From assembly GCF_900109615.1 (NCBI RefSeq), contig NZ_FOIX01000003.1, forward strand, positions 186,001 through 250,000: 64,000 bases of DNA, written 5' to 3'. The notes beneath the pieces were generated by a model that had not been told where the DNA came from, did not search any database, and worked only from the letters and a program-made list of their open reading frames with translations. Below, one piece after another: positions 27,954 through 34,988 of this stretch; position 1 is the stretch's first letter; the number at the start of each line of letters is the position of its first letter. Source of the DNA: Kaistella antarctica (lineage in GTDB: Bacteria; Bacteroidota; Bacteroidia; Flavobacteriales; Weeksellaceae). Both the position numbers and the translations under genes were made by a program.

Positions 27954-28109
27954 ATGGAAACCTCTAAGAAAAATAAACCTGGACCCGTTGTCATCATTGG
28001 AATTGCTGCTGTTGTTATCGCCATTATTTCTTATTTTATCCTGCTGATGTTTTTCCCGGAATTATTTCAAAGTTTACCAACGGGTGAGGCTCAACCAGTA
28101 ACCAACTAA
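27954..28109 (+). CDS. 51-residue single-helix membrane protein
   Basis: ATG at 27954, 21 bases after the glucosidase stop. It starts METSKKNKPGPV, has one strongly hydrophobic helix (about 12-34), and ends with a proline- and threonine-containing tail. The positive N-terminus predicts N-in topology. Its stop touches the stop of convergent mtaB. No homolog is recognised. Its frame, hydrophobic profile and operon position support a real gene. Confidence 0.6.
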   Translation: METSKKNKPGPVVIIGIAAVVIAIISYFILLMFFPELFQSLPTGEAQPVTN

Positions 28110-29459
28110 TTACACTTTAGTTAAGAAATTTTCGAAAGCGGCGAGGACTGAAACGGTCCCGTCGCTTTCTATTTTTTTAAGTTCCAGGAATTCAATTTGA
28201 TTGACGGAGTTGATGTCGAATGGTTTTTTAACGCGAACATAATTCTCTGTGAATCCATACATCATTTCATTTTTGTTTTCGTGTTCCCAAAGTGCCGGTA
28301 GCGTTTTGCCTATTTGCGTTTGATAAAAAGCCATTTTCTTTTTTTCCGACAGAATCCGCAACATTTTATTTCGTCTTTTTCTTTCAGGAATTGGAATGAT
28401 ACCTTCCATATCTACGGCTTCGGTATTTTCTCGTTCAGAATAAGTGAAAACATGCAGATAAGAAATCGGCAGCTCATTCAGAAAGTTATAGGTTTCTAAA
28501 AACTTCTCTTCTGTTTCGCCAGGAAATCCAACAATAACATCAACACCAATGCAGGAATCAGGCATCACTTCCCGGATTTTTGCGACACGATCAGCGTACA
28601 AACCACTCATATATCGTCGCTTCATGATTTTTAATAAATCATCGCTTCCACTTTGTAAGGGGATATGGAAATGCGGCACAAATCGCTTGCTTTTCGCTAC
28701 TAAATCAATACTTTCATTTTTCAACAAATTCGGTTCAATCGAAGAAATCCGAATTCTTTCAATACCTTCCACTTGATCTAATTCAGAAATAAGATCCAGA
28801 AAAGTATGTTCGTGTTTTTTATTTCCGAATTCACCTTTGCCATAATCTCCGATATTTACACCAGTAAGTACAATTTCTTTAATTCCTTTTGCGGCAATTT
28901 CTGTCGCATTCTTTACGACGCTTTCTATGGTGTCAGAACGAGAGATTCCTCTTGCTAAAGGAATTGTACAGTAGGTACATTTATAATCGCAGCCATCTTG
29001 AACTTTCAGAAAAGCGCGGGTTCGATCGCCAATGGAATAACTTCCGATAAAGAAATCGGCTTCATCAATTTCACAGGAATGAATAATTCCCTGACTTTCA
29101 GATTTCTGTAAATCATCGAGATAACTCAAAATATTGAATTTTTCTTTTGCACCTAAGACTAAATCCACGCCGGTAATTTTCGAAATTTCTTCTGGTTTTA
29201 ATTGGGCGTAACAACCTAGAATAACGACTAAGCCTTCTGGATTGGCTTTCATTGCACGCTTTACATGAAACTTACATTCACGGTCCGCATTTTCCGTAAC
29301 CGAACAGGTGTTGATGATATAAACATTTGCGGGCTCATCAAAACTGACCTTCTCATAACCAGCGCCAGTAAGCTGGCGGGCAATGGTGGAGGTTTCTGCA
29401 AAGTTAAGTTTGCAACCAAGAGTATGAAAAGCGGCGGTTTTTAATTGTAAATTTTCCAT
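28110..29459 (-). CDS. mtaB: tRNA (t6A37) methylthiotransferase MtaB
   Basis: 449 residues. It has an N-terminal UPF0004 domain with three cysteines for one Fe-S cluster (TLGCKLN, NTCSVTE, LGCYAQ), a radical-SAM motif CDYKCTYC, and a C-terminal TRAM-like region. MtaB adds a methylthio group to t6A37 of ANN-decoding tRNAs. The frame extends to an ATG at 29474, but that codon lies within the TAAATTTG promoter box (29472-29479), so I place the start at the ATG at 29459 (MENLQLKTAAFHTLGCK). Confidence 0.95.
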   Translation of the reverse strand: MENLQLKTAAFHTLGCKLNFAETSTIARQLTGAGYEKVSFDEPANVYIINTCSVTENADRECKFHVKRAMKANPEGLVVILGCYAQLKPEEISKITGVDLVLGAKEKFNILSYLDDLQKSESQGIIHSCEIDEADFFIGSYSIGDRTRAFLKVQDGCDYKCTYCTIPLARGISRSDTIESVVKNATEIAAKGIKEIVLTGVNIGDYGKGEFGNKKHEHTFLDLISELDQVEGIERIRISSIEPNLLKNESIDLVAKSKRFVPHFHIPLQSGSDDLLKIMKRRYMSGLYADRVAKIREVMPDSCIGVDVIVGFPGETEEKFLETYNFLNELPISYLHVFTYSERENTEAVDMEGIIPIPERKRRNKMLRILSEKKKMAFYQTQIGKTLPALWEHENKNEMMYGFTENYVRVKKPFDINSVNQIEFLELKKIESDGTVSVLAAFENFLTKV

Positions 29460-29471
29460 AATTGACTGGTG

Positions 29472-29479
29472 CAAATTTA
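29472..29479 (-). promoter_or_regulatory. -7 promoter box (TAAATTTG) of mtaB
   Basis: TAAATTTG on the minus strand, 13 bases before the ATG at 29459. It overlaps the upstream ATG at 29474 and so decides against that start. Confidence 0.45.
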
Positions 29480-29518
29480 AGATTATTTTTTTTCTAGCCG
29501 AATTGATTCTTTAGAAAT

Positions 29519-29544
29519 GAAAAAAACCGCACTGCGATGCGATT
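29519..29544 (-). terminator. Terminator of the cysteine-dioxygenase-like gene
   Basis: 7-bp stem with one wobble (29525-29531 with 29538-29544), followed on the minus strand by seven T. It is 41 bases past the stop at 29585. Confidence 0.7.
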
Positions 29545-29584
29545 TTTTCCAAACAATTCAATTTAAAAATGAAATAAGCTAATT

Positions 29585-30163
29585 CTATATCTGTATTATT
29601 TTCTGATAATTATTTTCCGGTAAGTTCCAGGAACAAGCTGTTGCTTCGCTAGATAAGTAAGCGATTCTACGGTTTTCAGTGTCAAAAATCCGAACGCCGT
29701 CCAATTGCAATTTTGGTGTTCTGTAAACGTGAATGCTGATTGAGATTTCGTCCGAATTGTTAATGATGGAATTGATATCAATCTGTTCATCCATTAATAA
29801 ATCTCCCGTTCTGGCCGTGGCTTTGGAATCGTACTCAATAAAGTTTGAATTTTCGCGATACGTTACTTCAGTTAAGCTTCCTTTCAAAACTTTAATTTTT
29901 GCGTCGTAATTACTGTGATCGCGTATTGCGGAGTAGGTATTGACGCCCCAAATTTTAAGTGCGGCCACGAATTCGTCATGATAAACGGGAATTCGTACAA
30001 AAGTTCCCTCAGGAATTTCTACGGTAGAGATTTGAAAAAGTTCTTCGAAATCTTTGAACTGAAAAGTAAAAAGCAGGTCACAAACATCTTCGAAACTTAG
30101 ATTTTGTTTCGTTTTTAAATCCGATAAAACCTGGTCGAGATTCTGAGGTCCACTTGTTTTCAT
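29585..30163 (-). CDS. Cysteine-dioxygenase-like cupin protein with a substituted iron ligand
   Basis: 192 residues. The cupin core SAIRDHSNYDAKIKVLKGSL followed by TEV aligns with the cysteine dioxygenase type I motif (family: S-x-IHDH-x-x-S, then K-x-L-x-G-x-L-x-E), and SISIHVYRTPKL aligns with SLHLYSPP. In that alignment the first of the three iron-binding histidines is Arg81, while His83 and His145 remain. Canonical CDO oxidises L-cysteine to cysteine sulfinate. This protein may use another site geometry, another thiol, or be inactive as a CDO. Two copies of a 16-bp direct repeat lie 60-92 bases upstream of its start. Confidence 0.7.
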   Translation of the reverse strand: MKTSGPQNLDQVLSDLKTKQNLSFEDVCDLLFTFQFKDFEELFQISTVEIPEGTFVRIPVYHDEFVAALKIWGVNTYSAIRDHSNYDAKIKVLKGSLTEVTYRENSNFIEYDSKATARTGDLLMDEQIDINSIINNSDEISISIHVYRTPKLQLDGVRIFDTENRRIAYLSSEATACSWNLPENNYQKIIQI

Positions 30164-30223
30164 GTTCTAAAATTTAATGAGATAAAATTAGGAACATCGA
30201 ACAGTATGTTTTAAAAAACGGTG

Positions 30224-30255
30224 GTGACTTATGTCAGAAGTGACTTATGTCAGAA
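30224..30255. repeat. Exact 16-bp tandem duplication containing a TGAC-TTAT-GTCA dyad
   Basis: GTGACTTATGTCAGAA occurs at 30224-30239 and again at 30240-30255. Each copy holds TGAC and GTCA arms around TTAT, like a Crp/Fnr-type half-site pair. It lies between the stop of the DUF1572 gene and the start of the CDO-like gene, both on the minus strand, so it is upstream of the latter and could be an operator. Confidence 0.7.
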
Positions 30256-30258
30256 ATC

Positions 30259-30849
30259 TTAAATTTTATAATCGTCGCGAACTTCATCGCTTTTTGCGTA
30301 ACAAACTGGCGAAGAATTTTCCTGAATTTCAAACTGATTTTGATTTTTCAATACTTCAATTTTAAAATTTTCGGAATCGTTCTTCTCTATGAATAATGTT
30401 TTCCACTCGTCATCTTTGACCATCTTTCCGATAAATACGATTTGACCTACATGATAAGAATAGTGCGCAAGTTGTCTTAGAACCGCATCCAAGACGGTGT
30501 GTTTTTCTCCACGAATTATTGTGGTTTCGGTCCAGGTTTCTTCTTCTATTTGATTTAAAGCTTTAAATAAGACTTGCCAACCCTTAGCCCAGATTTCCAG
30601 CATTTCGATCTTGGAATAGATTCTATTCTTAAATTCTGAATCTCGGTTTCGCCAACGCTTTTCGCCATCTTCTGTTAAAAAATTAGTCCAGCGGGAAACC
30701 ATGTTTCCGGAAAGATGTTGCATTAAAATTGCGATGGAATTGCTTTCTTCATTGTATTTCCAAAATAACTGATCGTCGGAAACTTGATTGAAAGTTTTTT
30801 CGCCCAACTCTTTATAGTATTGAAATCGGTTAATGAATAAATCTTTCAT
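30259..30849 (-). CDS. DUF1572 protein of the DinB superfamily
   Basis: 196 residues from the ATG at 30849; the frame is open further, but a TAAATTTG box lies at 30880-30887 in that extension. The DinB-like four-helix bundle is indicated by SIAILMQHLSGNMVSRWTNF and by RQLAHYSYHVGQIVFIGKMV, which together supply three metal-binding histidines. DUF1572/DinB proteins are thought to be metal-dependent thiol-linked transferases or hydrolases (bacillithiol/mycothiol S-transferase relatives). The substrate here is unknown. Confidence 0.85.
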   Translation of the reverse strand: MKDLFINRFQYYKELGEKTFNQVSDDQLFWKYNEESNSIAILMQHLSGNMVSRWTNFLTEDGEKRWRNRDSEFKNRIYSKIEMLEIWAKGWQVLFKALNQIEEETWTETTIIRGEKHTVLDAVLRQLAHYSYHVGQIVFIGKMVKDDEWKTLFIEKNDSENFKIEVLKNQNQFEIQENSSPVCYAKSDEVRDDYKI

Positions 30850-30879
30850 TTTGAAATTTTTAAATAAAAAAGAGACAAT

Positions 30880-30887
30880 CAAATTTA
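30880..30887 (-). promoter_or_regulatory. -7 promoter box (TAAATTTG) of the DUF1572 gene
   Basis: TAAATTTG on the minus strand, 31 bases before the ATG at 30849. Confidence 0.45.
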
Positions 30888-31082
30888 CAAAAATATGCAG
30901 GAACATTAAATATTGGATTTTTACTTTTAACAAAAACGTTTGTATCAATTATTTAAAAAGTGAGAAGTCAATATAAAATAGGAAATAACATAAATAAGCG
31001 CAGAATTATTTTAAACCTAATGAGATAAGACAGTCTTTTGATATATTAAAGCGTATAAATTTTCTACAAAGCTTAAAATCAA

Positions 31083-31090
31083 TACATTTG
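31083..31090 (+). promoter_or_regulatory. -7 promoter box (TACATTTG) of the glucan phosphorylase homolog
   Basis: TACATTTG lies 24 bases before the ATG at 31114. Confidence 0.45.
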
Positions 31091-31113
31091 CAGTTGACTT
31101 TTAAAAAAATAGA

Positions 31114-32772
31114 ATGGACTTTAAAAACTTTACGATGCCATATAGCATCAACCCAGATTACTCCAAAAAAGTAGCTTACTTTTCGATGGAATTTGCAATT
31201 GATCAAGCCCTTAAGATTTATTCTGGTGGGTTAGGATTTTTAGCGGGTTCGCACATGAGAAGTGCTTATAATTTAAAACAAGACCTTGTCGGTATAGGAA
31301 TTCTTTGGAAATTCGGTTATTATGACCAAGCCAGAAATCACGATCAAACGTTACAGCCAACTTGGACGCGTAAAATGTATTCTTTCTTGGAAGATACAGG
31401 CATTAAATTTCAGATAGAAATTCACTCTGCGCCAGTTTGGGTAAAGGTCTATTACTTAGCTCCCGAAACTTTCCATACTGCACCGATGTTTTTACTATCG
31501 ACTGACGTAGCCGAAAACGACCATATTTCGAAAACCATTACGCACCGTTTGTACGATGCCAATGAATCAACGAAACTTGCTCAATATGTTTTACTAGGAA
31601 AAGGAGGCGCGAAACTTTTAGATATGATGAATATCGAACGCGATGTGTATCACTTGAATGAAGCGCACGGATTGCCAGCAGCATTTTATTTGTTGAAAAA
31701 ATTCGGTGGTGATTTAGCGAAAGTGAAAGAGAAATTAGTCTTTACGACGCACACTCCAGAAGAAGCTGGAAATGAAAAACATAATATTTCCATGTGTCAC
31801 GATATGTCTTACTTTTCAGGCTTATCGATTGATGAGGTGAAATCAATTGAAGGCGTGGAAGATGATCGTTTTAATCATTCCCTTTGTGCTTTGCGTATGG
31901 CAAGAGTTGCTAATGGAGTTTCTCAACTTCATGGGGTTGTTTCGAATCAGATGTGGAGTAAATATTCTAAAATCTGCGAGATTAAAGCAATTACCAATGC
32001 ACAGGAATTTAAATACTGGGCCGATAAACCTTTGTACCAGTCAAAAGACGAAGACGATGCGACTTTGTTCGATTTCAGAAAGAAACATTTAAAGAAAAGA
32101 TTTTTCAAAATTGTAGCTGATCAGACCGGAAATTTATATGATCCGAATGTTTTCACCATTGTTTGGGCTAGAAGATTTGCTGGTTATAAAAGAGCCGATT
32201 TATTGCTAAGCGATAAAGAAAGATTTGAAAGATTATTGAATAATCCGAAATATCCGGTGCAGATTATTTGGGCAGGAAAACCCTATCCAATGGATTACGC
32301 AGCGATTTCTACTTTTAATGGTTTGGTCGAGGCGAGCAAAAATTACAAAAACGTAGCAGTGCTTACTGGATACGAATTGGCTTTGAGTAAGTCGATGAAG
32401 CAAGGATCAGATCTTTGGTTAAACAATCCAAGAGTTCCAAGAGAAGCGTCTGGAACATCTGGTATGAGTGCGGCGATGAATGGTTCTGTTAACTTATCAA
32501 CCGACGATGGTTGGATTCCTGAGTTTACGAAACACGGTATTAACTCTTTCACGGTTCCAAAAGCAGACTATGAGAATATGAGCGTTTATGACCAAGATAA
32601 TTATGACCTTAATAAGTTGTATGAAATCTTAGAAAACGAAATTATTCCAATGTATTACGACCGTCCGGATGAATGGAGAAAAGTGCAGCATAATGCTATG
32701 GATGATGTGCAACACGCCTTTAATTCTGACCGTATGGCCGACGAATATTACAAACAGATTTACGAAAAGTAA
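31114..32772 (+). CDS. Alpha-glucan phosphorylase-family (GT35-like) protein lacking the PLP lysine
   Basis: 552 residues, the short form of the phosphorylase family (E. coli GlgP has about 815). The N-terminus KKVAYFSMEFAIDQALKIYS and GGLGFLAGSH, NEAHGLPAAF, TTHTPEEAGNEKH and FAGYKRADLLL are family features. The cofactor segment reads EASGTSGMSAAMNGSVNLST. In phosphorylases it reads GTSxMKxAxNG, the lysine forming the PLP Schiff base, whereas here Ser452 stands in that place. PLP-dependent phosphorolysis is therefore doubtful, and the protein may be a PLP-free glycosyltransferase or a glucan-binding relative. It has its own promoter box and terminator. Confidence 0.85.
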   Translation: MDFKNFTMPYSINPDYSKKVAYFSMEFAIDQALKIYSGGLGFLAGSHMRSAYNLKQDLVGIGILWKFGYYDQARNHDQTLQPTWTRKMYSFLEDTGIKFQIEIHSAPVWVKVYYLAPETFHTAPMFLLSTDVAENDHISKTITHRLYDANESTKLAQYVLLGKGGAKLLDMMNIERDVYHLNEAHGLPAAFYLLKKFGGDLAKVKEKLVFTTHTPEEAGNEKHNISMCHDMSYFSGLSIDEVKSIEGVEDDRFNHSLCALRMARVANGVSQLHGVVSNQMWSKYSKICEIKAITNAQEFKYWADKPLYQSKDEDDATLFDFRKKHLKKRFFKIVADQTGNLYDPNVFTIVWARRFAGYKRADLLLSDKERFERLLNNPKYPVQIIWAGKPYPMDYAAISTFNGLVEASKNYKNVAVLTGYELALSKSMKQGSDLWLNNPRVPREASGTSGMSAAMNGSVNLSTDDGWIPEFTKHGINSFTVPKADYENMSVYDQDNYDLNKLYEILENEIIPMYYDRPDEWRKVQHNAMDDVQHAFNSDRMADEYYKQIYEK

Positions 32773-32789
32773 ATTTAAAACTCAATAGA

Positions 32790-32824
32790 AATCCGTCTCG
32801 TTTAATGCGAGACGGATTTTTTTA
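32790..32824 (+). terminator. Terminator of the phosphorylase-family gene
   Basis: Perfect 11-bp stem AATCCGTCTCG (32790-32800) / CGAGACGGATT (32808-32818), followed by T7. Confidence 0.92.
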
Positions 32825-32854
32825 TGACTTTATTTTAAAGCGGTTTATTAAGAA

Positions 32855-33166
32855 TTACGACTTAAATTTTTGCTTTCCGATCAATAATTCAAAGAACATT
32901 CTAAAGTCGGAAATAAGACTCCATAACGGATATTTAAATGTTGACGGTCGATTCTTTTCGAACGCGGCGTGGCTGAACCATGCGAAACCGTAACCAAAAA
33001 TGGGGAGATACCAGAAGAATCTTTCTTTGCCTGATTTTACAACATAGAAAATAACAGCAAACACTAAAAATGTTCCGACAAAATGGAAAATTCTGGTCCA
33101 TTGCTTGGAATGTTCTGACAAGTAAAATTGATAAAATTCGCTAAATGATTTGATTCTGTTTTGCAT
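32855..33166 (-). CDS. DUF962 / Mpo1-like small membrane protein
   Basis: 103 residues with two or three hydrophobic segments. The motifs FYLSEHSKQWTRIFHFVGTF and GYGFAWFSHAAFEKNRPSTF, then KYPLWSLISD, are those of the DUF962 (Mpo1-like) family. Yeast Mpo1 is an Fe2+-dependent dioxygenase acting on 2-hydroxy fatty acids, using histidines like those seen here. The bacterial role is unproven. It begins 6 bases after the permease stop, so it is the second gene of that transcript. Confidence 0.85.
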   Translation of the reverse strand: MQNRIKSFSEFYQFYLSEHSKQWTRIFHFVGTFLVFAVIFYVVKSGKERFFWYLPIFGYGFAWFSHAAFEKNRPSTFKYPLWSLISDFRMFFELLIGKQKFKS

Positions 33167-33172
33167 TCTTCC

Positions 33173-34864
33173 TTAATTTAAATCACCGTTCATTTCCTTA
33201 TGAATCTGGCTGTTTCGATATCCATATGAAAAATAGATGACCAAGCCAATTCCGAACCAAATTCCGAACCAGAACCAATTGTCGTGCGTCATTCCAGTTA
33301 AAAGATAGAGACAAGAACTTAAACCCATTAATGGAATCAGCGATAAGTTTTTAATAAAAGCTAAAATACAAAGTCCCAAGTTGAGGATGATATAAAAGAA
33401 CATTGAAATTCTAAATTCACCTTCTACAGGATCACTCCAATCCATTAAGTTCTGGAAAAAGGAAGGTTGCCAAAAATAGAAGAAGGTCAATCCTCCTAAA
33501 AATAAAATGGGAAATATAATTTTGGAATTATAATAAGGCATGTGAAATCGTCCTGGTAATTTTTCTTTGGCTGGCAATAGTAAAACTCCGCCACAAACCA
33601 ACACGAAGGCGAAGATGGTTCCGATGCTTGTAAAATCTAAGATAAACGATTTGTCCGTAAACAAGATGGGCACGCCGACCACGATTCCAGTTACAATCGT
33701 AGCATACGACGGCGTGTTGTATTTTGGATGAATGGTCATGAATTTTTTCGGCATTAATCCATCGCGACTCATGGCGTACCAGATTCTCGGCTGTCCCATT
33801 TGGAAGACCAATAACACAGTGGTAATCGCAATAATCGCGACAAACGAAACCGTTAATTCCATCCAGGGAAGATTGGCGTTTGATTTTTCAAAGATGAAAG
33901 CGAGTGGATCACCGACGCCTTCAAATTTTCTATAATCAACCATTCCAGTCAAAACTAGAGTCAAAATAATATAAATTACGGTACATAAAACGAGCGAGAT
34001 AATCATTCCACGCGGTAGATTTTTCTGGGGATCTTTGGTTTCTTCAGATAAGACGCTCAACGCATCGAAGCCGATGTAGGCAAAGAAAACGCCAGAAACT
34101 GCGGTCATCACGCCAGTAAAACCATTTGGCATGAAGGAAGCAACTTGGGTTGCTGGGTTTGTAGGCATCCAGTTGTCAACATTTACATAGGCGACTCCAA
34201 CTAGAATAATCAAAACAATAACTGCCAATTTCATTATAACTAAAACATTATTAAAGTTTTTGCTATCTCGAACTCCACGATAAACCAGCCAGGTTATAAG
34301 TCCATTAATGACCAAAGCAGGAACATCAAGTATAATTTTTAAATTGCCAACAAGGGGTGCGTTTTTCCAGGCATTGACCAAGCCTAGATTTCCAGAGCCA
34401 GCTTCGAAAGCTTTCTTTGCTTCTGGATAACTGGTCGTTAAATATTCCGGAATAAAAACGCCGATTCTGCCCATGAAACTTGAAAAATAATCTGACCAGG
34501 AAAACGCGACGTAAATATTTCCAAATGAATATTCCATGATTAAAGCCCATCCAATAATCCAAGCGATCAATTCGCCAAAACTTGCGTAAGCGTACGTGTA
34601 AGCGGATCCCGCGGTCGGAATACGACTTGCAAATTCTGCATAACATAAAGCGGTAAAGCCACAGGCAAAACCACAAATGATATACAAAATGATGACACCA
34701 GGTCCGCCACGGAAGACCGCTTCACCCAAAGAGCTGAAACTTCCGGCCCCGATAATGGCGGCGATACCAAAGAAGACAATGTCCCAGACCCCTAAAACGC
34801 GTACTAGTCCAGAGGAGTGATTACTTGCTTTATATTGTTTTCTTCGAAATAGTTGGTTAATCAT
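33173..34864 (-). CDS. APC-superfamily amino acid permease
   Basis: A 563-residue polytopic membrane protein with about 12-14 helices. The substrate-binding segment of TM1 is GIAAIIGAGSFSSLGEA. RIPTAGSAYTYAYASFGELI and FFAYIGFDALSVLSEETKDP (then QKNLPRG) are classic for the cationic amino acid transporter (CAT/YfnA) branch. It would import amino acids by proton symport or exchange. Specificity is not readable. A TACATTTG box lies just upstream. Confidence 0.92.
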   Translation of the reverse strand: MINQLFRRKQYKASNHSSGLVRVLGVWDIVFFGIAAIIGAGSFSSLGEAVFRGGPGVIILYIICGFACGFTALCYAEFASRIPTAGSAYTYAYASFGELIAWIIGWALIMEYSFGNIYVAFSWSDYFSSFMGRIGVFIPEYLTTSYPEAKKAFEAGSGNLGLVNAWKNAPLVGNLKIILDVPALVINGLITWLVYRGVRDSKNFNNVLVIMKLAVIVLIILVGVAYVNVDNWMPTNPATQVASFMPNGFTGVMTAVSGVFFAYIGFDALSVLSEETKDPQKNLPRGMIISLVLCTVIYIILTLVLTGMVDYRKFEGVGDPLAFIFEKSNANLPWMELTVSFVAIIAITTVLLVFQMGQPRIWYAMSRDGLMPKKFMTIHPKYNTPSYATIVTGIVVGVPILFTDKSFILDFTSIGTIFAFVLVCGGVLLLPAKEKLPGRFHMPYYNSKIIFPILFLGGLTFFYFWQPSFFQNLMDWSDPVEGEFRISMFFYIILNLGLCILAFIKNLSLIPLMGLSSCLYLLTGMTHDNWFWFGIWFGIGLVIYFSYGYRNSQIHKEMNGDLN

Positions 34865-34880
34865 TAATGGTAAGTTTGCA

Positions 34881-34888
34881 CAAATGTA
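34881..34888 (-). promoter_or_regulatory. -7 promoter box (TACATTTG) of the amino acid permease
   Basis: TACATTTG on the minus strand, 17 bases before the ATG at 34864. Confidence 0.45.
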
Positions 34889-34965
34889 GCAGAAAATTTT
34901 AAAAAGGATTATTTTTCATCAGTTTTATACTAAAATAGGTTAAAATGATGTTTTAATAAATAACG

Positions 34966-34973
34966 TATTTTTG
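34966..34973 (+). promoter_or_regulatory. -7 promoter box (TATTTTTG) of the large T9SS protein
   Basis: TATTTTTG overlaps the TTG at 34971 and is 16 bases before the ATG at 34989, so the TTG cannot be the start if the box is used. Confidence 0.4.
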
Positions 34974-34988
34974 ACAAAATTTGATTTG

